The notes under the pieces were generated by a model that saw nothing but the letters and a program-made list of their open reading frames with translations, had not been told where the DNA came from and made no database searches. The translations under genes and the position numbers were made by a program. A stretch of DNA of 64,000 nt from Pseudomonas sp. MM223. GTDB taxonomy: Bacteria; Pseudomonadota; Gammaproteobacteria; Pseudomonadales; Pseudomonadaceae. Location: the NCBI GenBank assembly GCA_947090765.1, contig OX352322.1:5945001-6009000 (forward strand), written 5' to 3'. Positions 15,862 to 24,712 of the stretch are shown in pieces. Position 1 is the stretch's first letter. Each line of letters starts with the position of its first letter.

Positions 15862-18800
15862 ATGCCTCAACCATTCCGTTTCCAGAGTGCACGGCCCGCC
15901 GGCTCCAGCGCCACAGAAGCTAACATCTTCATCCACGGCTACAGCGCCGGGCATAGCGATGAGGACAAGCAGCTTCTGCTCGACAAGATCCCCGAGCAGC
16001 TAAAGCACTACACCAACATTTTCGCGTTCTGGCCTTCGAATCATATCTTCCGGTTCGACAAATCTTCGCTCTGGAAAATTGGTTCAGCTGGTCTAGGTGC
16101 CGGAGCCACGTTCATCGGCGCGCCCATGGGTTCTCTAGGACTTGTGGGCACTCTCGCCCGAGACCGGATGGGTAACTTCACTCAGGCTCGCGCACGCGCG
16201 GAAAGCATGGGTACGGTATTACTCGACCAACTTCAGGACTACCTGAACAGCCACCATCCACAGATCAAGACCATCAACCTGATCGGCCACTCGCTCGGCG
16301 GCCGACTGGTCATCAGCAGTCTGAAAAGCTTTTCGAGCAGGCAACAGTTGATCATCAACGATGTACTGCTGATGGCGGCAGCCGTCGAGGTCACCGCTAT
16401 CGAGGCACGCAAAATGCGCGGCGCACTTCAGGGCCGATTGATCAATGCCTATTCGAAGGCAGACAAGACCCTGCTGCTGAACGTGGGTGAATCTTGCCTA
16501 GGGCGTAACGAAGCCGAGCACTTCGAGAGCATCGAGATGAATGACTTCGGCCACACCGATTACTGGGAGCGGCTGCCCGAAGTACTGACCAAATCACGCT
16601 TCAAAGCGTGCTTACCGCCCTCCCCAGAGCCCACTCAATCATCCGCTCCAGAAAAAAAGCCAACCCGCGCGCCCAAACAACCCGCCAAAGCAAACACGAT
16701 GAAACTCGAACTGAACAGCCCACGTGACGTTTACCAGCAAATCAATGATGAACTGGCACTGATCATTGCTGAACTGCGACACCCTTCGGAGGACGAGGCC
16801 TTGAACCAGGCCCGAGAAGAGGCGCTCCAGCGCCTCAACGAACATCGCACAGCCCTTTACGAGCGGCTCGCCGAACTTGAGAAGAACGCCGAGTGGAACA
16901 CATTCACCATTGCATTCTACGGAGAGACCGGCGCGGGCAAGTCGACCCTAATCGAAACCTTGCGCATTCTGCTACAAGAGCCCGGCAAGCGGGCCAGCCA
17001 GCAAGCATTCCGCAAGTTGCGCGAGCAGTATGGGATGACCGAAGAAAAACTGCACCAGCTGCAACAGGACATCAAGCAAACCGAAGCGCAACTTGACGAA
17101 CTGATGCAGCAACTGAGTGCCACAATGCGGCAGTTCGAACAACCCTTCAGTGAAGCCCAGAGCGCACTCGACCAAGCTGATGCCCGATCCAGCGAATTGC
17201 ATCAACAACTTGGGACGGAGTTCGAACAACACGAGCAGGCGCATAAGGATGCCCTCGCGGCCGTTACCAGGCTGCATGCGCTTCTCGCCACACGCAAAAG
17301 CACCGCCTCTCTCTGGCAGAAGCTCTTGAGTCTGTTCAGGAAGATGCCCGAAGAAATCGAGCTGAACAAGGTCACCGCCTCACTGGCCGAGACCACTCAG
17401 GCACGCGACAACGCCGCAGCTATCCTAAACGCCGAACAACAGAAGACCCGCCAAGAACGCCTTGCGCTAGAGCGGCAACTGGATTCGGTAACTGCGGCGC
17501 GCGACGACGCCAGTGCGGCACTTGCCGCCCAACAGGCACAGGCAGCCCAACAGCAACAGACGCTCGTTCAGCAGCGCCTGGAAAGTGAGAGCCAGCTGGC
17601 AGACCTGGTTGGACAGCTACAGCTGCATGCCGATGGTGAAATCATCGGTGACGGCCGTGCCGACTATACCCGAGAGACACAGCGCTACGAGTTCGAGCTA
17701 GACGGCCAGCCATTCGCACTGCTGGATGTACCAGGTATCGAGGGCAAGGAAGGCCTGGTACTCGAGCAGATAGAACGTGCAGTGCAGACGGCTCATGCAG
17801 TGTTCTATGTCACTAACCAGCCAGCACCGCCTCAAACGGGCGATGGGCAACACCAAGGCACACTGGAGAAGATCAAGCAGCACCTGGGGGCGCAAACCGA
17901 AGTCTGGGCCATTTTCAACAAGAAGATCACCAGCCCCAGGCATTCTTTGGGCAACAGACCGCTGGTTTCCGATGACGAAAGCATCAGCCTTGCTGGGCTG
18001 AACGAGAAGATGGGCGAGCAGCTTGGCAAACACTATCAGGAGGTGTTTCCACTAAGCGCGCTGCCGGCATTCCTCGCCTCCACCGACCATCTTGCGCCAG
18101 GCTCGCAGAATGCCAAACGTCGCATCAAAGCGCTTGAGGACTTCGGCGCCGACGAGTTGCTGGAAAAGTCCCGTCTGCGTGCCTTCCTGCAACTGCTTGG
18201 TGACCGGTTGATCCTTAACGGCAAGGCCAAAATCGTCCGGGCCAACTTCAACAAGGCCAATGATGCGCTCAACCAGACCACCACGACACTTTCAGGCGTG
18301 CAACAAACCCTGAGCGCCCTGTCGAGAAAGCTCTCTCAGGAAGAGCAAAGTGCCAAAAGTCAGCTGAGCAGTAGCTACCAAGCGCTGAAAAAACGGCTGG
18401 AAGCGTGCGGCGAAACCTTGATCGATGACTTCGCCAGCAACGTGCGCAACAGCGTCTACAAACAGATCGAAGCAAATATCAGCAACGACGCGTTCAAAAG
18501 CGCCCTGACCGAGGAGCTTGAAACCCAGCAAAAACTGCTGGGCAAGCAGCTACCGGCGGCGGTGAACTCAGAGGTCGGCAAATTCCAGAAGGCGGCCGAA
18601 GATATTCTCAAACGCTTCGAAAAACATGCCCAGGAACTGACTGCGAGCTATGCAAAGCTGGGCAGCATGCGCTTCAACGAGCATTTCAACCTCAACATAA
18701 AAATCGATAACGGCATCAACGTGATCGGGCTACTGGCCAGTCTTGCGGGGATCGCTGCGGCACCATTTACTGGCGGGGCCAGTCTCTGGTTCGTCGGCGC

Positions 18801-19106
18801 CTCGGTACTTGCCGCACTAGTCTCGGTCGGTAAAGCCATTTTTAGCGCGCTCAGCCGGACTACAAAAAGTCCCAACAACGTCTGGCCCTTGATAAGAATC
18901 TGCGCAGCGCTACCGAGCAACTGCGCGAAACACTACACGCAAGCCTGGACGCTGCCCTAAACGATATGCAGGAAACGATCGAGCAACTCGACCACGCACT
19001 GGAAGCACCTGCCAAACAGGCTGCAAACCAGGTGAACACGCTGACTCGCTCGACCAACCGCCTGAAAATCCTCTCCCGCCAAATCGAAATCGCAGGAAAC
19101 CTGTAA
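15862..19106 (+). CDS. Alpha/beta-hydrolase fused to dynamin-like GTPase (frameshifted near 18,856)
   Basis: Residues 1 to about 230 form an alpha/beta hydrolase with IFIHGYSAG and the nucleophile elbow GHSLGG (about 145). A linker and coiled coil follow, then a GTPase with GETGAGKST (about 354-362), a long coiled-coil insert with many Gln and Ala residues, LLDVPGIEGKEG (G3, about 620) and a glycine-rich hydrophobic segment NVIGLLASLAGIAA (about 955) that could insert into membrane. The annotated frame stops at 18,960, but the -1 frame from 18,858 reads DYKKSQQRLALDKNLRS and ends at a TAA overlapping the next ATG (TAATG). One missing C in a GCCCGG run would explain this. If repaired the protein has about 1081 residues. 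It is paired with the LeoA-type gene. Confidence 0.8.
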
Positions 19107-20809
19107 TGGAAAACACCCTCAAGACGTTCAAGGCCCAACAGGCGAGCGCACTGACATTGCTCGACAGGCTGCAAGACTTTCTCGGGCAAGGCGCACAGGC
19201 CGGAATACCGATTGATTCTGCGTTGATCGGCAAGCTGCAGAATGTCATCAGTGGTATGTCTGGTGAAAAACTCAAAGTCGCTCTGATTGGAGGCTTTTCC
19301 GAAGGTAAGACCTCTATCGCGGCGGCCTGGATGGAGAAGCTGGATAAGACCAGCATGAAGATTAGCCATCAGGAGTCCTCCAATGAGGTGAAAGTCTACG
19401 AGGTCGGCGAAGACTTCGTGCTGATCGACACCCCTGGGTTGTTCGGCTTCAAGGAGCAGGAAAATGCCGAAACGCACAGCCTCGAAAAGTACAAGGACAT
19501 TACCAAGAAGTACGTGAGCGAATCGCACCTGGTGCTTTACGTGATGAACTCGACCAACCCTATCAAGGAAAGCCACAAGGATGACCTGACCTGGTTGTTC
19601 CGCACTCTGGGCCTACTGCCCCGCACAGTGTTCGTCCTCAGCCGCTTCGATGAGGTGGCCGATGTAGAGGACGAGCAGGACTACCAGTCCAACCTGCAGG
19701 TCAAACGCGACAACGTGGTAGGTCGACTTCGTGAACAGATCGGACTGACCGACAAGGAGGCGACCGAGCTGTCCATTGTCGCCGTCGCCGCCAACCCCTT
19801 CGACCTGGGTGTCGAACACTGGCTGGCCAACCTCGAGCAATTCAAAGAGTTGTCGCATATCGAAACCTTGCAGACGGCTACCACAGGCAAGATCCAGCAG
19901 AACGGAGGCAGCGTCGCGCTGGCCAACGAAATGCGCGCCAGCGTGATCCGTGACGTGCTCAACAACCAACTGCCTGTTGCCATCGAGAACGATGAGAAGG
20001 TTGCACAGGAGGTTGGCCGGCTTGACGAGCTCAACACGCGTCTGGTCAAACAGCTGGCAGTGACTGGGCAGCAAATCGAAGATGCACGCATCAACCTACG
20101 CAACTTTGCCACACGCTACTTCTCTGACCTGATTCTTCAAGCCAAGGGTTCCAGCCTGGAAACCTTCGGTGACTTTTTCGAGCGAGAAATTGGCGCAGAA
20201 GGCATTATCGTGTCCACTCGCCTGCAGAACGAGTTCAGCCGTCAAACCCAGTCGATCACGCTTGAGGTCGAGAAAATGCAGGTTGGCTTCGACAGTGAGG
20301 TCAACCACTTCAATACCACCGTCAAGGCGCTGGGCAAACAAGGCATCAACCATGTGCTCAAAGGCAACTTGATCAACAACACCACGGTACTGGCCGCGCG
20401 CGATGGCCTGACGACGATTGCCAAGACGGTGGGCATGGATATCGGCAAGTACCTGAAGTTCAAGCCATGGGGCGCCGTGAAGTTTGCCAAAGGAGCAAAC
20501 GGAGCACTTGCCTTTATCGGGGTAGCGCTTGAAGCCTGGGATAGCTGGGAACAATACAAACGCGAAGAAGCGTTCAAGAAGACTGTCGTTGAAATAGTCA
20601 GTAATTTCGAGAAGCAGCGTCAGGACTTCCTTGACCTGGTCAACTCCGAACGCTTCAAAGAGCAGTTCTTCCCCGACTACTTGCTGCTCAACACACGTCG
20701 ACAAGAGCTGCAGGCCAATGTGGATGAAAGCCGTTTACGTCAACAGCGCTTCCAAGCCTGGCGCGTTGAGGCCGAAGCCATCGACGCAGAATTCAAGAGA
20801 TTGAACTGA
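19106..20809 (+). CDS. LeoA/HP0731-type dynamin-like GTPase (567 aa)
   Basis: The G1 loop GGFSEGKTS lies at about residues 61-69, the G3 motif IDTPGLFGF at about 107, and SRFDEV near 178 stands in the G4 position. Long helical segments follow (SRQTQSITLEVEKMQ), then a hydrophobic Gly/Ala-rich stretch (GALAFIGVALEAW) that could act as a membrane paddle. This matches the LeoA family, first known from the LeoABC proteins of enterotoxigenic E. coli and linked to vesicles or membrane remodelling. Its ATG overlaps the repaired stop of the hydrolase-GTPase gene, so the two are translated together and probably form a heteromeric dynamin pair. Bacterial dynamins have been linked to membrane repair and phage tolerance; that role here is inferred. 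Confidence 0.85.
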   Translation: MENTLKTFKAQQASALTLLDRLQDFLGQGAQAGIPIDSALIGKLQNVISGMSGEKLKVALIGGFSEGKTSIAAAWMEKLDKTSMKISHQESSNEVKVYEVGEDFVLIDTPGLFGFKEQENAETHSLEKYKDITKKYVSESHLVLYVMNSTNPIKESHKDDLTWLFRTLGLLPRTVFVLSRFDEVADVEDEQDYQSNLQVKRDNVVGRLREQIGLTDKEATELSIVAVAANPFDLGVEHWLANLEQFKELSHIETLQTATTGKIQQNGGSVALANEMRASVIRDVLNNQLPVAIENDEKVAQEVGRLDELNTRLVKQLAVTGQQIEDARINLRNFATRYFSDLILQAKGSSLETFGDFFEREIGAEGIIVSTRLQNEFSRQTQSITLEVEKMQVGFDSEVNHFNTTVKALGKQGINHVLKGNLINNTTVLAARDGLTTIAKTVGMDIGKYLKFKPWGAVKFAKGANGALAFIGVALEAWDSWEQYKREEAFKKTVVEIVSNFEKQRQDFLDLVNSERFKEQFFPDYLLLNTRRQELQANVDESRLRQQRFQAWRVEAEAIDAEFKRLN

Positions 20810-20819
20810 CTGGCTTCAA

Positions 20820-20846
20820 GCGCCTGCTGCAAAACGCAGCGGGCGC
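20820..20846 (+). terminator. Hairpin after the dynamin pair
   Basis: GCGCCTGCTGC and GCAGCGGGCGC pair over 11 positions, including one T-G, around a 5-base loop, 10 bases after the LeoA-type stop codon. There is no T-run, so it is a weaker terminator candidate. Confidence 0.5.
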
Positions 20847-20858
20847 CTGACGACTGAG

Positions 20859-21175
20859 CTACCCGCTCGGAGACCAGTCGTAGCTGACCTGATCTCGATC
20901 AAACAGTCGCTCATGGCTGACAATCACACCATCATCGGCAATAACGACGATCCGCGGGGGATAGAGCCTACTGCTGACCCACTTTCCAGCACAATCGCAG
21001 GGTACTGAATAGCGATTGCGAGCCAAGTTGATCAGGGATGTGCTGGAAACACGAACCGTGCCCTCTACATAGCCGTCGAAAGGCGTTGGCATCGGCATCA
21101 TTCCGACGCGCTCCAGTTCCAAGACTTCGACGACGGTAAGGCCGTTGTACTGCGGGTGGATCAGCTCGTACCACC
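20859..21175 (-). mobile_element. IS21-family istA fragment
   Basis: The minus strand reads YELIHPQYNGLTVVEVLELE, then in the same frame MMPMPTPFDGYVEG, SLINLARNRYSVPC, RLYPPRIVVIADDG and HERLFDRDQVSYDW. This is a C-terminal internal piece of the IstA transposase of IS21-type elements. It is cut at both ends: it begins abruptly near 21,175, where unrelated repeat sequence joins, and ends in SPSG at 20,859 instead of the usual continuation. There is no istB partner. It is an inert scar beside the right direct repeat, marking past transposition at the edge of the cassette. Confidence 0.82.
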
Positions 21176-21207
21176 TGGATCAGTTTTCGATCAGCGGCGA
21201 CTAATAG

Positions 21208-21336
21208 CACCACATCAGGACGCCCAAGGCGCCAAGCAAATCCTATCGGCATTCCAAATGGCATTCCAACGAAAAAAATCAACCTATATTATTTATTAAA
21301 ATCAATATCTTAAACAATCTGTTCAGATTACCCCGG
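21208..21336. repeat. Long direct repeat, right copy
   Basis: This is the second copy of the repeat at 15,410-15,537. It shares ATCTGTTCAGATTA (21,317-21,330) followed by ACCCCGGC in both copies. After the repeat the sequence runs CCCACCA and a terminator, faintly like a tRNA or tmRNA 3' end, but no tRNA can be folded from what is present. Confidence 0.7.
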
Positions 21337-21356
21337 CCCACCAAATCCAAAGAAGA

Positions 21357-21380
21357 AGACGCCCTCGGGCGTCTTTTTTT
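21357..21380 (+). terminator. Intrinsic terminator
   Basis: AGACGCCC and GGGCGTCT form an 8-bp stem with a 2-base loop, followed by seven T on the plus strand. No plus-strand gene ends directly before it, so it is probably left from the gene or RNA that existed before the cassette inserted. Confidence 0.8.
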
Positions 21381-21586
21381 GTGTCTGGATTTTGGGATCT
21401 GCGGCCACAGAGATCAGATTTACCCCCTTCCTTGTAGGGCGTTTCCCAAAGATACTCCCAGCACCTGTTTTGCGTTGCACACGCCAAATGCGGTCTCTAG
21501 TCTCGACGTGTCGTTGCCATTCAACGACCGGGTTTAGCCGCCCGATATCGTCAGACAACACAGCCGTACAATTCCGAGCAATCGGC

Positions 21587-21668
21587 ATTGGCGCCTTATG
21601 GCGGCTGTGCGTGGGGCACCTTCGGGTGCGCCGGGTGCCTGACGTCCCGGTCGGCTAACCCGCGTACA
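21587..21668 (+). ncRNA. Structured RNA, C4-antisense-like, upstream of small ORF
   Basis: The segment starting GGCGCCTTATGGCGGCTG folds into a closing stem of about 12 bp (GGCGGCTGTGCG with CGTACAGCTGCC, including G-U pairs). Inside are three short hairpins: GCACC/GGTGC with a TTCG loop, CCGGG/CCCGG, and GGT/ACC around CGGCTA. This closed multi-hairpin layout recalls phage C4 antisense RNAs and I believe similar sequences recur before small genes in Pseudomonas. It lies 60-140 bases upstream of the 80-residue gene, so it could be an independent RNA or a 5' leader. The fold was judged by eye only. Confidence 0.5.
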
Positions 21669-21728
21669 GCTGCCACCTTACTGTTTAGCCGCGGTGGGTG
21701 GTTGCTTCACTACGACAGGAGCCATGCC

Positions 21729-21971
21729 ATGCTGAAGATAGTCCCCGACCCACCCCACCACCTCCACTCCCTGGAAGACACGATCATGATGGCCTCGGAC
21801 TACGCACTCTGTGCAGAAGCCGTAGCCCAGCAGGCGATGCTGGTGCAGCCAAGATCGCCCGCTTCGTTGTTGATCATGGCGTCAATGCACGAGCTTGAGG
21901 CCCTGCGGCGTTTACTGGAATCAGCGCTGGCGCAAATACAGACGCCCGCGACCCCGCAACCAATGCATTGA
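21729..21971 (+). CDS. Small DUF6124-like protein (80 aa)
   Basis: ATG 21729 has a GGAG ribosome site. The product starts MLKIVPDPPHHLHSLEDT and continues with ASDYALCAEAVAQQAML and an MHELEALRRLLESAL helix. This pattern matches a small all-helical family found almost only in Pseudomonas, often in several copies near DUF3077 genes (DUF6124 as I recall it). A longer frame to 21,588 would translate the folded RNA segment and is rejected. Function is unknown. A DUF3077 gene follows 88 bases downstream, probably co-transcribed. Confidence 0.7.
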   Translation: MLKIVPDPPHHLHSLEDTIMMASDYALCAEAVAQQAMLVQPRSPASLLIMASMHELEALRRLLESALAQIQTPATPQPMH

Positions 21972-22059
21972 TTTGCATACCGAGCAGAAAACCTGTGGGA
22001 GCCCGGCTTGCCGGCGATAGGGCCAGCCCAGGCAACCACAAGACCAGGGAAATTGATCA

Positions 22060-22323
22060 ATGACCACCGAAGACACCAAATGCACTGTCGGCAAAACCAT
22101 CTTCTTTCAAGGTGAAAACCAGACCCATCCACTGTTCCGAATCGAAGCTGGCATTCCCTGCCAGAACGCACGAGAGCAGGCGTCAGAACTGCTGGGCTAT
22201 GCACGGGACCTGACCATTGACGGCCTGATGGAAGATAAACCGAAGCTGATCTGGGCCGCGCATTACCTGTGCGCTTTAGGCAAAGCACTGCTGGATGATG
22301 CCGAACTCGGCATGATGCGCTGA
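22060..22323 (+). CDS. DUF3077 family protein (87 aa)
   Basis: The protein begins MTTEDTKCTVGKTIFF and carries LFRIEAGIPCQNAREQASELL and AAHYLCALGKALLDDAE, the typical layout of DUF3077, a Pseudomonas-specific family of small cytosolic helical proteins. Its function is not known. It follows the DUF6124-like gene on the same strand. A weak inverted repeat (AGGGCCA with TGGCCCT, 22,345-22,370) lies after the stop codon and could end the transcript. Confidence 0.8.
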   Translation: MTTEDTKCTVGKTIFFQGENQTHPLFRIEAGIPCQNAREQASELLGYARDLTIDGLMEDKPKLIWAAHYLCALGKALLDDAELGMMR

Positions 22324-22384
22324 ATCACGCACCGAGATGTTTAGAGGGCCAGCGTCAACCGCTTGGCCCTTGCTGCCCACCGCG

Positions 22385-22849
22385 TCAGCGCCGGGGGATG
22401 CGGTCTTCTTCTGCTACCGTCGCATTGATACGCCGCAACATCGCCATCAATCCACCATGCAGCCCGGTACGCGTCGGCTTACGCCCCGCCAGTTGCTGCT
22501 GGATGAGAACTCCTGGCCCGTTGTAGATCTCTTCGAACGTACCGTCATGGTTCATACGAATGCCTAGATAGTAATCAGGCACATGATGCACAGGGAAAGT
22601 CAACGTCGTGCCGAACGTGGTTTTGATCTGGACGTTACGGCCCTTGTCACAGATCGCATCGTGGTGCTTTGTCAGCCCTTCGTTGAGCGTCAATTTGTAA
22701 GCCAAGCTTGCAACCACTTCCCCAACATCACCGACTAACCGGCCATCCAGGGTAAACGGCTTGCCAGGGTATGCCGCCTGCAATTGGGAGACGGCGGTGA
22801 ACAGCCCTTCCAATGCCATTTGGATTTTCGCTTCGATCTTCGCGTCCAT
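22385..22849 (-). CDS. DUF6998-like protein with PD-(D/E)xK-type motif (154 aa)
   Basis: The N-terminal helix is followed by DGRLVGDVGEVVASLAY (Glu near residue 45), HHDAICDKGRNVQIKTT (an Asp followed by the QIK strand, about residues 62-78) and a C-terminal RRINATVAEEDRIPRR tail. The E, D and QxK order is that of restriction-endonuclease-fold nucleases. Proteins of this kind (DUF6998, as I recall) are found in accessory regions. It is divergent from an XRE-ImmA/IrrE gene followed by a PIN gene, across a 95-base spacer. Nuclease activity is predicted from the motif only. Confidence 0.65.
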   Translation of the reverse strand: MDAKIEAKIQMALEGLFTAVSQLQAAYPGKPFTLDGRLVGDVGEVVASLAYKLTLNEGLTKHHDAICDKGRNVQIKTTFGTTLTFPVHHVPDYYLGIRMNHDGTFEEIYNGPGVLIQQQLAGRKPTRTGLHGGLMAMLRRINATVAEEDRIPRR

Positions 22850-22893
22850 GTGCCCAAACCTTGTGTTGAAAATTACACCTGTCTAACTGTGAG

Positions 22894-22945
22894 AAAACTT
22901 GACAAAACTTGATTTCATCCCGCCCACGCCCTACATTATCGACCA
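22894..22945 (+). promoter_or_regulatory. Promoter with tandem AAAACTTGA repeats, possible leaderless start
   Basis: Two copies of AAAACTTGA lie in tandem, separated by one C (about 22,895-22,913). TTGATT (22,909-22,914) is 17 bases from TACATT (22,932-22,937), a reasonable -35/-10 pair. Transcription would then begin at or next to the A of ATG 22945, giving a leaderless mRNA; no ribosome site precedes that ATG. The tandem repeats could be the binding site of the XRE protein. Confidence 0.4.
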
Positions 22946-24066
22946 TGCAAAATACCCTACACACCGAGTCGCTCCGCGCTGCCCTCGCTCAGCGTGGCTG
23001 GACACAGAAAGACCTGGCAGACCAGATGGGGGTTTCGGCGCAGTCCGTCACCAACTGGTTCAAAGGCAAGGATTTTCCTCGTCCGGACAAACTGCTGAAG
23101 CTGGCCACGATGCTGCAGCTGTCGTTTTCACAACTGGTTGCGCCTCCTGAGGATCGGCCCATTGTCGCGTTCCGCAAAAAGGCAGGCACCAAGACCACCG
23201 ATGAGCACATTCTGAAAGCGTTGGCCATCGGTGACTTACTCAAGCCGCTTGTCACATTTCTACCGAAGCTGCCGACCTTACGCACTAAAATTTCGTCTCC
23301 GTCCATGAGCTATTCACGCCTGCAAAGCGATGCCTCGCAAGTGCGTAACAAGCTCGGTCTGGGCGAACTCAGCGTGCTAGGGTACGAAGCGCTAATCGCA
23401 GAGTTCAAGGCATGCGGAGCCGTGCTTGTGCCCGTTCTATGGGGACACAAGCAACAGCATAAAAATGCTCTGCACATCCTGCTACCAGCCTCCGATGTCA
23501 CTTTCGTGTTCGTCAACCTCGATACCAAACTGGAAGACTTCAAATTCTGGATGGCTCACGAGTTGGCGCATGTCTATACACCAGAGCTGGCAGGAAGCAA
23601 CGAGGGGGAGGATTTTGCGGATGCTTTCGCCGCTTCCCTTCTGTTCCCAGAGGCTTGTGCAGAGGTCGCATATGTCGATGTAGTACAAGCCAGTAGCATC
23701 GCTGGGGAGATTGAAATCCTTCAGCAGCATGCCTGGCATCACCAGATTTCATTGAATACCGTGTTCCAGCAAACGCGACGTTACGCTGCGGAAAAGCAGT
23801 TGCCACCGTTGAGAGTGGACGAGACGACGATCCATAGAGTACGGAACAGCTCTGAACCGCAAATGGTCAGCTCGATCTTGTTTGAGCCAACACCACCCAA
23901 GCCTTCGCAATATCTTGCTGCGGCCTCTAATGTGTTTCAGTCGGAATTCTTCTTGGCGCTCAAGCGAATGATTCGCGAACATGCCACAGGGCATTCGTAT
24001 GTCCAGCAAATCATGGACATCTCTCTCAGTGACTCCCTTGCCCTGCATGGAGAGCTGTTGCGTTGA
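22945..24066 (+). CDS. XRE-ImmA/IrrE regulator (HTH + metallopeptidase-like)
   Basis: Starting at ATG 22945 (MQNTLHTESLRAALAQRG; an upstream TTG at 22909 is possible), the N-terminus is an XRE HTH (QKDLADQMGVSAQSVTNWFKG). The middle carries the ImmA/IrrE zinc-peptidase motif WMAHELAHVYTPE (HExxH) with a downstream EDFADAFAASLL helix. These proteins cleave or act as repressors in toxin-antitoxin-like and phage-response modules. The stop codon TGA overlaps the TTG start of the PIN gene (TTGA), so the two are co-translated. The arrangement suits an antitoxin/regulator for the PIN nuclease. Both catalytic His residues and the Glu are present. Confidence 0.85.
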   Translation: MQNTLHTESLRAALAQRGWTQKDLADQMGVSAQSVTNWFKGKDFPRPDKLLKLATMLQLSFSQLVAPPEDRPIVAFRKKAGTKTTDEHILKALAIGDLLKPLVTFLPKLPTLRTKISSPSMSYSRLQSDASQVRNKLGLGELSVLGYEALIAEFKACGAVLVPVLWGHKQQHKNALHILLPASDVTFVFVNLDTKLEDFKFWMAHELAHVYTPELAGSNEGEDFADAFAASLLFPEACAEVAYVDVVQASSIAGEIEILQQHAWHHQISLNTVFQQTRRYAAEKQLPPLRVDETTIHRVRNSSEPQMVSSILFEPTPPKPSQYLAAASNVFQSEFFLALKRMIREHATGHSYVQQIMDISLSDSLALHGELLR

Positions 24067-24590
24067 GCAAGGCGCCCACGCTCGTCTTGCTAGATACCAA
24101 TGCCTATTTGCGGCTGGCGAAGCGTGTACGCCCGATGCTTGGGGTCGAGTTTGGGCAGAAAAAATATGTTCTGACCATCCTGCGAGATGTGGAACAGGAA
24201 GTGCATCGAAGTGGTGCACTGAAATTCAAGTTTCCTTGGTTTGATGGTGAGGATTTTGCGGCTGAGCGACTTGCGAAACAGGTTCGCCTTAGCGCTGACG
24301 AAAAAGGCCGGTTGGAAGCCGCGCAGAGCGTGCTACGTGGTTGGGTGCTGATGAATTCGGTGGCCTACACCACGGCAGGCCGCTCTCCACCATCACCGAC
24401 AGACTGCCGAGTGCTTGCTTTTGGTCAAATCCGGAACGCTATTGTGGTCACGGATGACTTAGGCATGCACACGTTGGCGAAGGATTTTGACATTTCTGTC
24501 TGGCATGGCCATGAGTTGCTCAAGAAAATGCTGACAGCCAAGCTCATCAACAATGAGCAAGTCAAAAGCATCTTCGAAGCACTGGGCTGA
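24063..24590 (+). CDS. PIN-domain ribonuclease-like protein (175 aa), TTG start
   Basis: The gene starts at TTG 24063, overlapping the preceding stop. LVLLDTNAYLRLAKR gives the first PIN aspartate (near residue 10), VLTILRDVEQEVHRS a central acidic residue, and CRVLAFGQIRNAIVVTDDLG the C-terminal aspartates; together these form a Mg-binding acidic site. PIN proteins of this size, coupled to a HTH-COG2856 protein, are toxin-like RNases. It should cleave RNA when released from its partner. No separate small antitoxin is present, so the XRE-ImmA protein is the likely controller. Confidence 0.8.
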   Translation: MSKAPTLVLLDTNAYLRLAKRVRPMLGVEFGQKKYVLTILRDVEQEVHRSGALKFKFPWFDGEDFAAERLAKQVRLSADEKGRLEAAQSVLRGWVLMNSVAYTTAGRSPPSPTDCRVLAFGQIRNAIVVTDDLGMHTLAKDFDISVWHGHELLKKMLTAKLINNEQVKSIFEALG

Positions 24591-24712
24591 ATGGCGACCT
24601 GACTGAGACATGGCGCCAAGCCAAACATACTGCTTTTGTGAAGCTGTTCGGTAAAAATTAAAGTTAGCCGCTGGATCCAACTGCCCCCCCAAAAGCATGC
24701 ACCAACTTGAAT

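Noticed and set aside
15550..15954. Minus-strand open frame of 134 residues before the hydrolase gene
   Set aside because: It overlaps the true hydrolase start, has no ribosome site worth noting and no recognisable domain.
21308..21345. tRNA or tmRNA 3' end (GTTCAGATT...CCCACCA)
   Set aside because: No acceptor stem, D-arm or anticodon arm can be found upstream; the repeat sequence occupies that space.
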